Positions 50,956 through 60,533 of a DNA stretch of 64,000 nt are shown here, piece after piece. Made by a program: the position numbers and the translations under genes. How positions within the stretch are numbered: the first letter of the stretch is position 1; each line of letters opens with the position of its first letter. The notes beneath the pieces were generated by a model. The model searched no databases and was not told the origin of the DNA. It was given only the letters and a program-made list of their open reading frames with translations. Source of the DNA: an uncultured Solobacterium sp. (GTDB taxonomy: Bacteria; Bacillota_I; Bacilli_A; Erysipelotrichales; Erysipelotrichaceae); assembly GCA_900547815.1 (NCBI GenBank), contig URHY01000002.1:1-64000 (forward strand). Reading direction: 5' to 3'.

Positions 50956-51564
50956 TTAACGGTTGTAGAATTCTACTACTAACAATTCGTTGATTTCTTG
51001 AGCTGTGAACAATTCTTTACGTTCTGGGTAACGAACATAAGTACCTTTTTTAGCATCTTTGTTAACTTCTACAAAATCAACAGTAGCTGTTGCAGCTTCT
51101 AAAGCTTCGTTGATTACGCTTAAGTTTCTAGCGCGTTCACGAATTTCGATAACTTGTCCTGGTTTTACTTGGAAACTAGGGATATCTACTTTCTTACCAT
51201 CTACTAATACGTGTCCGTGGTTTACTAACTGACGGCTAGCACGACGAGTACGTGCAAATCCCATACGATAAACGATGTTATCTAAACGAGATTCCAACAT
51301 TACTAAGAAGTTTTCACCAGCAGAACCAGCTTTTTTACTTGCTTTTAAGTAAGTGTTGTAGAATTGTTTTTCACTTAATTGGTAAGTGTGACGAATTCTT
51401 TGTTTTTCCTGTAATTGGATACCGTAGTTTGTTAATTTTGGACGACGAGCATTTCCGTGTTGTCCTGGAATAGTGTTACGACGAGTTAATTCTTCACCAG
51501 TTTCTAAAACTGAGAATCCAAGACGGCGTGACTTTTTCCAAACGCTTCCTGTGTTTCTTGACAT
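50956..51564 (-). CDS. rpsD: 30S ribosomal protein S4
   Basis: A 202-aa S4, a primary 16S rRNA binder. The N-terminus MSRNTGSVWKKSRRLGFSVL, the S4 RNA-binding domain with LDNIVYRMGFARTRRASRQLVNHGHVLVDG, and the C-terminal NELLVVEFYNR are standard. It lacks the four zinc Cys, so it is the C-minus form. GGAGGAAAAATT precedes the ATG. It is monocistronic with a long 5' leader, as in Bacillus, where S4 represses its own translation. Confidence 0.98.
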   Translation of the reverse strand: MSRNTGSVWKKSRRLGFSVLETGEELTRRNTIPGQHGNARRPKLTNYGIQLQEKQRIRHTYQLSEKQFYNTYLKASKKAGSAGENFLVMLESRLDNIVYRMGFARTRRASRQLVNHGHVLVDGKKVDIPSFQVKPGQVIEIRERARNLSVINEALEAATATVDFVEVNKDAKKGTYVRYPERKELFTAQEINELLVVEFYNR

Positions 51565-51732
51565 AATTTTTCCTCCTATTGTTTTATATCATTCACAAAA
51601 CAATAACAGTACAAATCTTTAAAGGTTGTGTTGACAATGATACTTTCCGCTATCAGCTATTAGCTTACTCATATCGCTTATATAGGCTGTAACGCATTTC
51701 CTTTAACTTTGTATGCTGCTATCAATTTATGC
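51565..51732 (-). promoter_or_regulatory. rpsD 5' leader, probable S4 autoregulatory element
   Basis: From the promoter (51739-51767) to the ATG the mRNA has a leader of about 168 bases. It contains long-range pairing of TTAAAGG with CCTTTAA and nearby ACAAA with TTTGT, and repeated GATAGC blocks that can pair with each other's complements. Firmicute rpsD genes carry such S4-binding leaders. The fold is my reading and not verified. Confidence 0.55.
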
Positions 51733-51738
51733 TTATGT

Positions 51739-51767
51739 ATCATATCAAAGAACATTAATAAAATCAA
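51739..51767 (-). promoter_or_regulatory. rpsD promoter
   Basis: On the minus strand TTGATT (51767-51762), 17 bases, TATGAT (51744-51739), with an upstream TG making it an extended -10. Confidence 0.75.
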
Positions 51768-51830
51768 GAAAATGATGCAATGATTTTGAAGTTTTGCTAT
51801 AATAAGAATGGTTTGCAAGGAGGTACCACT

Positions 51831-53606
51831 ATGGATAGTGTTTTGAATTTCTTTCGATCAGTATACGCATTTATAAAGAATCAACTTTCTGTGACTGTAA
51901 TCATCTATCTTTGTATAGCAATTTTAGTCTTGATATTGATTTGGATCCTTATGCGTATGATCAAACGTAAAAAGGCGTCGAAACGACTTTCAGATCTTGA
52001 AATTGAAATGAATGAAATTCGTAACAATTCCTTGGCCTATAAATTCAACAAAGCATCTGCATTTGCTAGAGTGAACGACGATATCATGGATAAAGTAAAA
52101 AACTTAACTCCAAAATATGATACTTGTCAAAATAACTTAAGTGCATGTGATGATTTGTTTAATGAAGCTGATGATTATGTTTCTAGACATCGTCTTCGCA
52201 AGTCTGTACGTGCAATGGATGATTTAGAAACAATGATGGATGAAACGAAAGAAAGAATTCGTATTGTTACGCAATCTTTGGATCACATCCTAGCTCGTGA
52301 AACAGAAGTTCGTGAATCGGCAAATGCTTTAAAAGAGCGTTTTCGCAATGTAAAAACTGTTTATCAAGATAATCGTTCTTCATTCTATGGATCTGTAAAT
52401 TATGTGGATTCATGTTTAGAGGAGATTGAAAATGAATTCTCTAATTTCGAAGAATGGATGTTTGCTTCTGAATTTAATAAGGCAAAGGAAGAACAAGAAA
52501 AAATCTCAAAAATGGTGGATGAGATCAGCTCTAAAATTGCAGCCTTCCCTGGACTCTACGAAAAGGCCAAAAATGTACTGCCTCGTGCTATCAACGAAGT
52601 TCGTTTGCACATTAAGGAATTACAAGAAAAAGATATTGACTTATCTTATTTAGAACCAGAAGAAAAATTAACAACCATTCAAAATGCATTGGCAAGCTCA
52701 ATTGATCAATTGGATGCTGGTGACTTTGAAGTGGCTCAAGAAAACTTGGAAGTCATTGGAGATCACATTCTAGCTTTACAGGATGATGTGACAAATGAAA
52801 AACAGGCATATGAAGAAATTCATGTGAGTCTTCAATCAAATTTAGATATTGTTAATGTAATTGGTCAGGAACTTGAGGAAATCATGGCGCTTTATGCCAA
52901 TATTAAAGATCGTTTTGGTCTAGAAGATTGGACACACCGCTTCTCTTTGGCACAAATTCAAATGGAAGATTTAGAAGCTCGTCGTGATGAAATTCAAAAA
53001 GAATTGAAACAAAATCAACGTCCAAGCGTAGATGTAATTCATGGTTATCGTAAATTTTCAGAAGATGTTAATGAATTCCACGATCAAGTCAAGGATATGA
53101 AAGAGATGCTAGTGGGAGCAAGCAGTGATGAATCACGTGCTAAAAAACAATTAACTAAATTACAGTTGATTTTAAATGAGGTGCGTCTAAATACAGTAAC
53201 ACGTCATTTACCTAGTATTTCATCTCAATTTTCTGCAGATTTAAAAGAAGGCGAACGCTTGATTCAACGTGTTCGTGTCGTGTTGGATCACTCACCATTA
53301 GATGTACAAACATTAAATGCAGATTTGCAGGATGCCATCGACTTTGTGTATAAGTTATACAATAACGCAAACAATTTAGTCGGTGTTGCCGTTATGGTAG
53401 AAAATGCGATTGTGTTTGGTAACCGTTTCCGTAGTACGCATGCACAAATGGATTCGGATTTAACTCGTGCAGAGCTATGTTTCCAAAATGGAGAATATAC
53501 TCGTGCACTTAAGATTGCAATTCAAGCAATCGAAAACATGCACCCAGGAATTTATGAGAAGTTAGTAGCTCAAAAAGATCCTGCTGTCATGAATCAGGTG
53601 CAGTAA
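51831..53606 (+). CDS. ezrA: Septation ring formation regulator EzrA
   Basis: A 591-aa EzrA with the family layout: a short external N-terminus, one membrane helix at about residues 18-42 (TVIIYLCIAILVLILIWIL), then a long all-helical cytoplasmic part of spectrin-like coiled coils. It restrains FtsZ ring assembly and coordinates wall synthesis at the septum. Length is close to the usual 560-575. CAAGGAGG lies eight bases before the ATG at 51831. It is followed by nifS with a one-base overlap, an arrangement (ezrA, nifS, thiI) common in Firmicutes. Confidence 0.94.
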   Translation: MDSVLNFFRSVYAFIKNQLSVTVIIYLCIAILVLILIWILMRMIKRKKASKRLSDLEIEMNEIRNNSLAYKFNKASAFARVNDDIMDKVKNLTPKYDTCQNNLSACDDLFNEADDYVSRHRLRKSVRAMDDLETMMDETKERIRIVTQSLDHILARETEVRESANALKERFRNVKTVYQDNRSSFYGSVNYVDSCLEEIENEFSNFEEWMFASEFNKAKEEQEKISKMVDEISSKIAAFPGLYEKAKNVLPRAINEVRLHIKELQEKDIDLSYLEPEEKLTTIQNALASSIDQLDAGDFEVAQENLEVIGDHILALQDDVTNEKQAYEEIHVSLQSNLDIVNVIGQELEEIMALYANIKDRFGLEDWTHRFSLAQIQMEDLEARRDEIQKELKQNQRPSVDVIHGYRKFSEDVNEFHDQVKDMKEMLVGASSDESRAKKQLTKLQLILNEVRLNTVTRHLPSISSQFSADLKEGERLIQRVRVVLDHSPLDVQTLNADLQDAIDFVYKLYNNANNLVGVAVMVENAIVFGNRFRSTHAQMDSDLTRAELCFQNGEYTRALKIAIQAIENMHPGIYEKLVAQKDPAVMNQVQ

Positions 53607-54736
53607 TGATTTATTTTGATAATGCTTCGACAACCTCTGTACGTACAGAGGTTCGTCGTGTTTATGGGCAAATGTTAGAAACTTGTTATGGCAACTCAGA
53701 CAGTTTGCATGCGGCTGGACGTCAGGCAAGTACGCTCATGGAAAAAAGTCGATCAAATATTGCTTCTATGCTTCATGTAGATCCAAGTGAAATCATCTTT
53801 ACTTCAGCAGCTAGTGAATCCAATACGCTAGCTATTGTTGGATATGCTTTGGCAAATGAACATAGGGGTCATCATGTATTAACAAGTAATGTTGAACATT
53901 CGAGTGTTCGTCATGCGATGGAATTTTTAAAGCGTTTTGGCTTTGAAGTTGAATTTCTTCCAATTAACGAAGAAGGTATCGTTACACCGGAATGTTTAAA
54001 AGCGCATATGCGTAAAGATACGATTTTAGTTTCTGTTATGCATGTGAATAATGAAATGGGTGCAATCAACCCAATTTCAGAATTAGAAAAAATTGTACAC
54101 CAAAATCCTACTTGTGTATTTCATGTAGATTGTGTACAGAGCTTCTCAAAAATTGATATTCCTTTTGGAAAATTAGATATGGCTACAATCTCTGCACATA
54201 AGATCCATGGTCTAAAGGGAAGTGCCATTTTAATGAAAAAAAAGAAGATTCAACTTGTTCCAATTATTCAAGGTGGTCAACAAGAGCAAGGTCTTCGTGG
54301 AGGAACAGAGAATGCACCAGCTAATATTGTTTTGGCAAAAACGATTCGTTTGGCTTTAGAAGAACAATCTAGTGCGTATGCTCATGTTTTAAAGATCAAT
54401 CAATATTTGCGTGAAGAATTGGCGAAAATCGATGGTGCACATATTCATTCTCCTTTGAGTGCGATTCCATATATTCTAAATATTTCATTTGATCAAATTA
54501 CAAGTGAAGTCTTATTGAATGCATTGGATCAAAAGGGAATTTGTGTATCCGCAAAAAGTACTTGTTCTTCACAAAACACCAATGCTTCTGAAGTCTTATT
54601 GGCTATGCATAAGTCGGAATTTGATGCGACACATGGAATTCGCTTATCTTTTTCTTATGAGAATACTTTGGAAGAGGCAAAATATTTTATAAAAACATGT
54701 AAGGAGATTATAGAGAATTATGGCTTATCGTTATAA
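53606..54736 (+). CDS. Cysteine desulfurase (NifS/IscS-like, partner of ThiI)
   Basis: A 376-aa PLP enzyme that takes sulfur from cysteine. It starts MIYFDNASTTSVRTEV; the PLP Lys is in ATISAHKIHGLKGSAIL and the catalytic Cys in the loop SAKSTCSSQNTNASE. Its direct coupling to thiI (17-base overlap) indicates that it supplies sulfur for 4-thiouridine in tRNA, as the NifZ-type enzyme does in Bacillus. Confidence 0.94.
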   Translation: MIYFDNASTTSVRTEVRRVYGQMLETCYGNSDSLHAAGRQASTLMEKSRSNIASMLHVDPSEIIFTSAASESNTLAIVGYALANEHRGHHVLTSNVEHSSVRHAMEFLKRFGFEVEFLPINEEGIVTPECLKAHMRKDTILVSVMHVNNEMGAINPISELEKIVHQNPTCVFHVDCVQSFSKIDIPFGKLDMATISAHKIHGLKGSAILMKKKKIQLVPIIQGGQQEQGLRGGTENAPANIVLAKTIRLALEEQSSAYAHVLKINQYLREELAKIDGAHIHSPLSAIPYILNISFDQITSEVLLNALDQKGICVSAKSTCSSQNTNASEVLLAMHKSEFDATHGIRLSFSYENTLEEAKYFIKTCKEIIENYGLSL

Positions 54737-55910
54737 TCATATCTTGATTCGTTATGGCGAATTGAGTTTAAAAGGAAAAAACCGTAACAACTTTATTAAG
54801 GCGCTTTATGATAATGTTCGTAAGGCTTTAAAAGCATTCCCAACATTAGAATTTGAAAAACAACATGATCGTATGTATATTTACCTTCATGATGAAGATT
54901 CAAAACAGGTTAGTGACATTTTAGCAAAAGTCTTTGGGATTTCATCTTTCTCATTGGCTATTAAAGTGGAACCAGATTTAGATCAAATCATTGATGCTTG
55001 TTATGAATCTTTAGATTTAACAACGCCAAAAACATTTAAGGTGGCTGCTCGTCGTAGTGATAAATTATTCCCTTATATTTCAGATGAAATCAATCGTAAG
55101 GTTGCTACTAAAATTTTAAAGAACAGTGACTGGAAAGTAGATGTGCATAATCCGGATGTTAAAATTGTTGTAGAAGTTCATCAAGATGCAGCTTACATTA
55201 TGACAGATCGTATTCAAGGAGCTGGTGGATATCCAGTCGGTGTTGGTGGAAAGGCCATGGTTTTATTGAGTGGTGGAATTGATTCTCCAGTTGCCTGCTA
55301 CTTAATGATGAAGCGTGGTGTACACATTGAATGCATTCACTATGCTTCTCCTCCATATACTTCACAAAATGCACAAGAAAAAGTTATGGAACTGGCAAGA
55401 CTTGTATCTGGCTATCAAGGTGATGTTTTAGTTCATGTTGTTCCATTTACAGATCTTCAATTAGCTATCTATCAAAATGCAGATGAAAGCTATGCGATCA
55501 CATTGATGCGTCGTATGATGATGCGTATTGCAACAGGTCTTGCTAAAAAAAGACATGCACAAGCTATCGCAACAGGTGAATCGATTGGACAGGTTGCTAG
55601 TCAAACTCTAGAGAGTATGCTTACAATCAATGATGTCACAAATATGCCAATCATTCGTCCAGTGGTTTGTATGGATAAAGTTGAAATTATTGATCTATCT
55701 AAAAAGATTGGAACTTATGAAACAAGTATTCTTCCTTATGAAGATTGTTGTACAATTTTTACACCTAAAAATCCAGTCACAAAACCTCGTGTTGATAAAT
55801 GCGAAAAATATGAGGCAAAATGGGATTTTGACAAGATGGTACAAGATTGTATAGATAATACAGAAGATATTTGGGTACATCCAGTTAAGGTTGAAGAGGA
55901 TTTGTTCTAA
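54720..55910 (+). CDS. thiI: tRNA 4-thiouridine synthase ThiI (short form)
   Basis: A 396-aa ThiI, ending before the rhodanese domain found in E. coli, which is the Firmicute form. Domains in order: ferredoxin-like and THUMP (residues 1-165), then a PP-loop adenylation domain with LLSGGIDSPVACYLM near residue 183 and the conserved Cys pair in YEDCCTIFTPKNP. It thiolates U8 of tRNAs with sulfur from the neighbouring desulfurase. A terminator begins at its stop codon. Confidence 0.96.
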   Translation: MAYRYNHILIRYGELSLKGKNRNNFIKALYDNVRKALKAFPTLEFEKQHDRMYIYLHDEDSKQVSDILAKVFGISSFSLAIKVEPDLDQIIDACYESLDLTTPKTFKVAARRSDKLFPYISDEINRKVATKILKNSDWKVDVHNPDVKIVVEVHQDAAYIMTDRIQGAGGYPVGVGGKAMVLLSGGIDSPVACYLMMKRGVHIECIHYASPPYTSQNAQEKVMELARLVSGYQGDVLVHVVPFTDLQLAIYQNADESYAITLMRRMMMRIATGLAKKRHAQAIATGESIGQVASQTLESMLTINDVTNMPIIRPVVCMDKVEIIDLSKKIGTYETSILPYEDCCTIFTPKNPVTKPRVDKCEKYEAKWDFDKMVQDCIDNTEDIWVHPVKVEEDLF

Positions 55911-55940
55911 GAGAAGTGAAAATTAAGCACTTCTCTTTTT
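55910..55940 (+). terminator. Terminator of ezrA-nifS-thiI
   Basis: AGAGAAGTG at 55910-55918 and CACTTCTCT at 55928-55936, followed by a T-run. Confidence 0.88.
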
Positions 55941-55946
55941 CTTTTA

Positions 55947-55955
55947 TGTTATAAT
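55947..55955 (+). promoter_or_regulatory. Extended -10 promoter placing transcription at the rlmA start codon
   Basis: TG, one base, TATAAT (55950-55955), only six bases before the ATG at 55962. No Shine-Dalgarno sequence fits between, so the mRNA may be leaderless. Confidence 0.6.
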
Positions 55956-55961
55956 CTTTTT

Positions 55962-56723
55962 ATGTTGATATGTCCGGTGTGTAAAGAGAAACTAATAAAA
56001 GAAAATAAAACATTTCGATGCGTAAATAATCACTCTTTTGATTGTGCCAAACAAGGCTATGTGAACTTATCTCGTAAACAGACAAAGAATCATGGAGACA
56101 ATGCTTTAATGGTCAAAGCGCGTACGGATTTTTTAGAAAAAGATTATTATGATTTTATGCGTCAATATGTAAAGGAAAAGGCAAAAGGAAATGTTTATTT
56201 AGATGCTGGCTGTGGTCAGGGTTACTATACAAAAGAGATAGGTGCAAACTTTGAACATAGCTATGGAATCGATTTAAGTAAGGAAGCAATTCTTCATGCT
56301 TCTAAACAAGATAAACATACACAATATATTGTGGGGAGTTTATTTGATATGCCTTTTTCAAATGCGAGTATTGATTGTGTTACCAGTATTTTTGTGCCGT
56401 TAGGACAAAATGAAATTTATCGTATTCTAAAAGAAAATGGATATTGGATCGTTGTGGGTCCGGGCCCTAAGCATTGTTTTGAATTAAAAGAAGTATTGTA
56501 TGACACACCCTATGAGAATGAAATGCCTGAAATACAAGAACAATATGAGTTGGTGAGTCAAGAAATCATTCGAGAAACGAAAATGGTTGATGATGTATGG
56601 GCATTATTGGAAATGACACCATATCGATATAAAACGAGTCAAGCTGGTCTTGGGCGTGTAAAAGAATTAGAAAGGTTTGAGGTTACGTTTGAATTTGTCG
56701 TAACTGTGTACAAAAAAATATGA
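55962..56723 (+). CDS. 23S rRNA (guanine-N1)-methyltransferase, RlmA family
   Basis: A 253-aa protein starting [11 protein letters not shown]. The N-terminal zinc ribbon uses Cys-x2-Cys (residues 4 and 7), a later Cys and a His ([18 protein letters not shown]); the SAM fold has [15 protein letters not shown] near residue 78. The family methylates G745 or G748 in helix 35 of 23S rRNA; in the latter case this affects tylosin resistance, and I cannot tell which position is used. Start at 55962 is fixed by the zinc ribbon. It overlaps the next methylase gene by four bases. Confidence 0.88.
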   Translation: MLICPVCKEKLIKENKTFRCVNNHSFDCAKQGYVNLSRKQTKNHGDNALMVKARTDFLEKDYYDFMRQYVKEKAKGNVYLDAGCGQGYYTKEIGANFEHSYGIDLSKEAILHASKQDKHTQYIVGSLFDMPFSNASIDCVTSIFVPLGQNEIYRILKENGYWIVVGPGPKHCFELKEVLYDTPYENEMPEIQEQYELVSQEIIRETKMVDDVWALLEMTPYRYKTSQAGLGRVKELERFEVTFEFVVTVYKKI

Positions 56724-58357
56724 AAACAACAATAAAAAAATGGGGAATCAACGGTGAAGGGATTGCGTTCCATGAAGGCAAACCGGTATTTATTGAAAAT
56801 GCTATTCCTGAAGAAGTCATCGAATTTGATATTAAAAGTGATGAAAATACATACTTGATTGGTGAAATGACTCGTTTAGTTGAACAAAGTTCAAAGCGTC
56901 GTTATCCTTTATGTCCAATTTGGAAAGAGTGTGGTGGATGTGCCTTGATGCATGTGAAGTATCCGGCTCAATGTAAAATGAAAGAAGGAAATCTAAAGGA
57001 GACATTAATTAAGTATGCGGATTATAATGGTCGAATCTTACCGATTCTAAAAAATCCAGAACCATTGTCTTATCGTAATAGTTGCAAGCTTCCATTTGGT
57101 GAAGAATATGGTGAGTTATATACAGGAATGTATGAGCGTGACACAAATCATTTCCAAAAGATGGAAAGATGTTATGTACACTCAAAACTTTTAGAACAGA
57201 CGCGTCAGGCTGTTTTAAAAATCATGAATGAACATCACTTGAAAATGTATGATGATAAAAAGAAAACGGGCTATCGTACGTTGGTTATGAAAGAATTTGA
57301 TTCTAAGATTCAAATTATTTTTGTGACAGGAAAAGAAGATTTAAGTGAAGAATTTATTCATGATATTGCACAGTTAGAGGGTGTTGTATCTATCTGGCAA
57401 AGTGTAAAAACAGAAACGAAGCGTGAAGTGTTTGGCGATATGCGTTTTATTTGGGGAGAAGAAAAGATGCATCTTCAATTAGAAGATATTCAATTGTCTT
57501 TACTTCCTAGATCCTTCTTTCAGTTAAACACGAAACAATCCGTAAATCTTTATAATGTGGTTAAAGACTGGATGCCAAGATCAAAGACTACGGTTGAAGC
57601 CTATAGTGGTATTGGTGCCATCAGTTTATTTGTGAAAGATAAGGCACAAGAAATTATAGGTGTTGAATCCATTCAAGATGCGGTCGATAATGCTAATGAA
57701 AATGCGATGTTGAATCATGCCGATAATGTATCTTTTATTTGTGAAGATGCGGGTAGTGCACTAGCACATTTAGTAAAAGAAAAAGATGTGGATACATTGA
57801 TTGTGGACCCTCCTCGTTCTGGTTTGGATGATACAATGAAGGAAACAATTTTAAAATCAAAGATCAAAACGATGATCTATGTTTCTTGTAACCCTGCTAC
57901 TTTGGCAAAAGACTTGGGCGTATTAAAGAAAGAATATCGCATTGTTAAGATTCAGCCAGTCGATATGTTTAGTCAAACGCCTCATGTAGAAAGTGTTACA
58001 CTTCTTGTTCGTAATGATGACTATAGACCAAGACGTCGTTTTGATGATAGAAAAGATGGAGACTTCAAGCCAAGACGCCGCTTCGATGATGATAAGCCAA
58101 GAAGACGTTTTGATGATAAAAAAGATGGAGACTTCCAACCAAGACGCAGATTCAATGATGATAAACCAAGACGTCGCTTTGATGATCGAAAAGACGGTGA
58201 CTTTAAACCTAAACGTAGCTTTGACGATGCCAAGCCAAGACGTCGATTCGATGATCGAAAAGATGGTGATTTCAAACCAAGACAAAGATTTGATGATGAT
58301 AAACCAAGACGTCGATTTGATGATGATCGTAAACCAAATCGTAGATACGGAAAATAA
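56720..58357 (+). CDS. 23S rRNA (uracil-C5)-methyltransferase RlmD-like with repetitive Arg/Asp-rich tail
   Basis: A 545-aa protein. It has an N-terminal TRAM-like part, an iron-sulfur site ([14 protein letters not shown] and a later Cys) and a SAM-dependent core with [26 protein letters not shown] and the nucleophile Cys in [13 protein letters not shown]. The normal protein would end about residue 433. After it comes a tail of about 110 residues built from four copies of a 23-residue unit, [14 protein letters not shown] followed by PRRRFDDDK, which is charged and surely disordered. Family members methylate U1939 or U747; the exact position is open. Confidence 0.9.
   Translation: MKTTIKKWGINGEGIAFHEGKPVFIENAIPEEVIEFDIKSDENTYLIGEMTRLVEQSSKRRYPLCPIWKECGGCALMHVKYPAQCKMKEGNLKETLIKYADYNGRILPILKNPEPLSYRNSCKLPFGEEYGELYTGMYERDTNHFQKMERCYVHSKLLEQTRQAVLKIMNEHHLKMYDDKKKTGYRTLVMKEFDSKIQIIFVTGKEDLSEEFIHDIAQLEGVVSIWQSVKTETKREVFGDMRFIWGEEKMHLQLEDIQLSLLPRSFFQLNTKQSVNLYNVVKDWMPRSKTTVEAYSGIGAISLFVKDKAQEIIGVESIQDAVDNANENAMLNHADNVSFICEDAGSALAHLVKEKDVDTLIVDPPRSGLDDTMKETILKSKIKTMIYVSCNPATLAKDLGVLKKEYRIVKIQPVDMFSQTPHVESVTLLVRNDDYRPRRRFDDRKDGDFKPRRRFDDDKPRRRFDDKKDGDFQPRRRFNDDKPRRRFDDRKDGDFKPKRSFDDAKPRRRFDDRKDGDFKPRQRFDDDKPRRRFDDDRKPNRRYGK
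58021..58345 (+). repeat. In-frame 69-bp tandem repeats encoding the RlmD tail
   Basis: Four imperfect 69-base units and a partial fifth encode alternating 14- and 9-residue blocks with RRRFDD cores. DNA identity between units is partial while the peptide is well kept, so selection acts on the protein. Confidence 0.85.
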
Positions 58358-58364
58358 ACATGCT

Positions 58365-58392
58365 AGGATTTCAGATTGACTGAAATCCTTTT
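58365..58392 (+). terminator. Intrinsic terminator
   Basis: AGGATTTCAG and CTGAAATCCT with a five-base loop, followed by TTTTC. Confidence 0.82.
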
Positions 58393-58602
58393 CTTATTGG
58401 ATTCTTGTTAAGTATACCTAACTAAAAAAGTTCACAAATTAACTAAATAGATAGCTTTATGTTAACAAATGCGTTATACTAAAATCGATAGCGCATTCTT
58501 TTTATTTTTTTCATAATAATTAATATTAAAAAAATTGGATATTCTTTTAATGTGCCAATTTGTGAATAAAATAATCTGAATCAATGAGGAGGAGTTTAGA
58601 AA

Positions 58603-60525
58603 ATGAATAATTTTCCACATTTATTTGAACCAATTGAAATTGGAAAAACAACTGTAAAAAACCGTATTTTTATGCCACCTATTTCAACTAACATGGCCGA
58701 TAAGGGATATGTTACAGATGATTTAGTGGCACACTATTCTGCACGTGCAAAAGGTGGAGTTGGACTTATCGTTACTGAAGTTGTAACTGTAGAACCAACT
58801 TATGTATATCTTCCAGGAGATATGTCAATTTATGATGATAGTTTTATTCCAGGATGGAAAAAATTGGTGGATGGCGTACACCAATATGGAACTAAAATCT
58901 TAGCACAATTGTTCCACCCAGCTTATATGGCATTCCCAGTTCCAGGAACACCTCAATTGATTGCACCAAGCTGTGTAGGACCTTATTATGCAAAAAGTGC
59001 ACCAAGACCAGCAACCATTGAAGAATTACACACAATTGTTGATCAATTTGGTCAAGCGGCTCACCGTGTACAGATTGCCGGTGGTGATGGTGTTGAAATT
59101 CAATGTGCTCATGCCCATGGATTATTAGGTGGCTTCTTAACACCTTTATATAATAAACGTACGGACGAATATGGTGGAAATATTGATGGACGTTTACGCT
59201 TATGCTTAGAAGTAATCGCATCTGTTCGTAAATACTGTGGAGATGACTTCATTATTGATGTTCGTATTAGTGGTGATGAATATAGTGAAGGTGGATTGAC
59301 ATTAAATGATCAGATCTATGTTTGTAAGCAATTAGAAAAAGCCGGTGTTGATTTTATTCACGTATCAGGTGGTAACACAATCAAACGTGGATCAAGTATG
59401 CCAGCTCCTGGTACAAGTGCTGCACCTCACGCTCATTCAAGTGAAGAAATCAAAAAGCATGTAAATATCCCAGTCGCTACTGTTGCTCGTATCAACGAAC
59501 CTTGGATGGCAGAAGAATTAATCGCAAACGGAAAATGTGATATGTGTATGATTGGACGTCCAAACTTATGTGATAGTGAATTTGCGAATAAGGCATTTGA
59601 AGGTAAAGTAGACGATATTCGTCCATGTATTGGATGTGGACGTTGTTTGACAGGTATCATGATGGGTAAACGCATTTCTTGTACAGTAAATCCAAGCGTT
59701 GAAGATGATACGATTGAAGAAGCTACAGATAAGAAAAAAGTATTAGTCATTGGTGGTGGTCCTGCTGGTATGGAAGCGGCATATGTTGCTAAAAAACGTG
59801 GACACAAAGTTGTTCTTTGTGAAAAATCAAATGAACTTGGTGGACAATTAAGACTTGCCGCGGTTCCAATCGCGAAACAAGAATTGTGTAAAGTTATTAA
59901 ATTCATGATTCGTCGTTTAGATCATGAAGGTATTGATGTTCGCTTAAATACAGAAGTCACAAAAGAAATGCTTGAAAATGAATTTAAAGATTACGAAATC
60001 GTATGTTCAAGTGGAGCTACTCCAAAAGAAATTCCTCCATTTAAAGTATTTAAAAACTGGATGACTGCAGACGATGTATTGTCTGGAAAGAAATATCCAG
60101 GACGTAATATTGTCGTATTAGGTGGTGGAAGTGTTGGATGTGAAACAGCTGATTATTTAGCACCATTAATCAATGACTTATTCCCAATGAATCGTAAGAT
60201 TACATTATTAGAAATGACAAATAACTTAATGCCTGGTGAAGGTGGAGCTGCAAAATCTAGATTGACTCAAAGATTGATGCAGAAAGGTGTTCGCATCGAA
60301 TTGAATGCACAAGTAACAAGTGTGGATGAAAATACAATTACGTATGTAAAAGAGGGTGTTGAACACAAGCTTACAGAAGCGGATACTTTAATTTTCGCAG
60401 TTGGATATGCACCTAAGAAAGTGGAAGTAGAAAGTGAAAATGTACACTACATTGGTGATTGTGAAAAAGTAGGAACTTTAAAAGATGCGATCACAAATGC
60501 GCATGAAATCGCAAAAAATATCTAG
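58603..60525 (+). CDS. Old-Yellow-Enzyme/iron-sulfur/FAD-NAD(P) oxidoreductase
   Basis: A 640-aa flavoenzyme of the 2,4-dienoyl-CoA reductase/BaiCD-type family. An FMN-binding TIM barrel (1-340) includes VKNRIFMPPISTNMADKGYV, the substrate-site HAHG and PLYNKRTDEYGGNIDGRLRL. A 4Fe-4S site CIGCGRC with a later Cys follows, then an FAD domain (KVLVIGGGPAGMEAAYVAKK) and an NAD(P) domain (NIVVLGGGSVGCETADYLAP). Such enzymes reduce activated double bonds. GGAGGAG is 13 bases upstream. It forms an operon with the related gene eight bases on. The substrate cannot be stated. Confidence 0.9.
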   Translation: MNNFPHLFEPIEIGKTTVKNRIFMPPISTNMADKGYVTDDLVAHYSARAKGGVGLIVTEVVTVEPTYVYLPGDMSIYDDSFIPGWKKLVDGVHQYGTKILAQLFHPAYMAFPVPGTPQLIAPSCVGPYYAKSAPRPATIEELHTIVDQFGQAAHRVQIAGGDGVEIQCAHAHGLLGGFLTPLYNKRTDEYGGNIDGRLRLCLEVIASVRKYCGDDFIIDVRISGDEYSEGGLTLNDQIYVCKQLEKAGVDFIHVSGGNTIKRGSSMPAPGTSAAPHAHSSEEIKKHVNIPVATVARINEPWMAEELIANGKCDMCMIGRPNLCDSEFANKAFEGKVDDIRPCIGCGRCLTGIMMGKRISCTVNPSVEDDTIEEATDKKKVLVIGGGPAGMEAAYVAKKRGHKVVLCEKSNELGGQLRLAAVPIAKQELCKVIKFMIRRLDHEGIDVRLNTEVTKEMLENEFKDYEIVCSSGATPKEIPPFKVFKNWMTADDVLSGKKYPGRNIVVLGGGSVGCETADYLAPLINDLFPMNRKITLLEMTNNLMPGEGGAAKSRLTQRLMQKGVRIELNAQVTSVDENTITYVKEGVEHKLTEADTLIFAVGYAPKKVEVESENVHYIGDCEKVGTLKDAITNAHEIAKNI

Positions 60526-60533
60526 GAGAAAAT

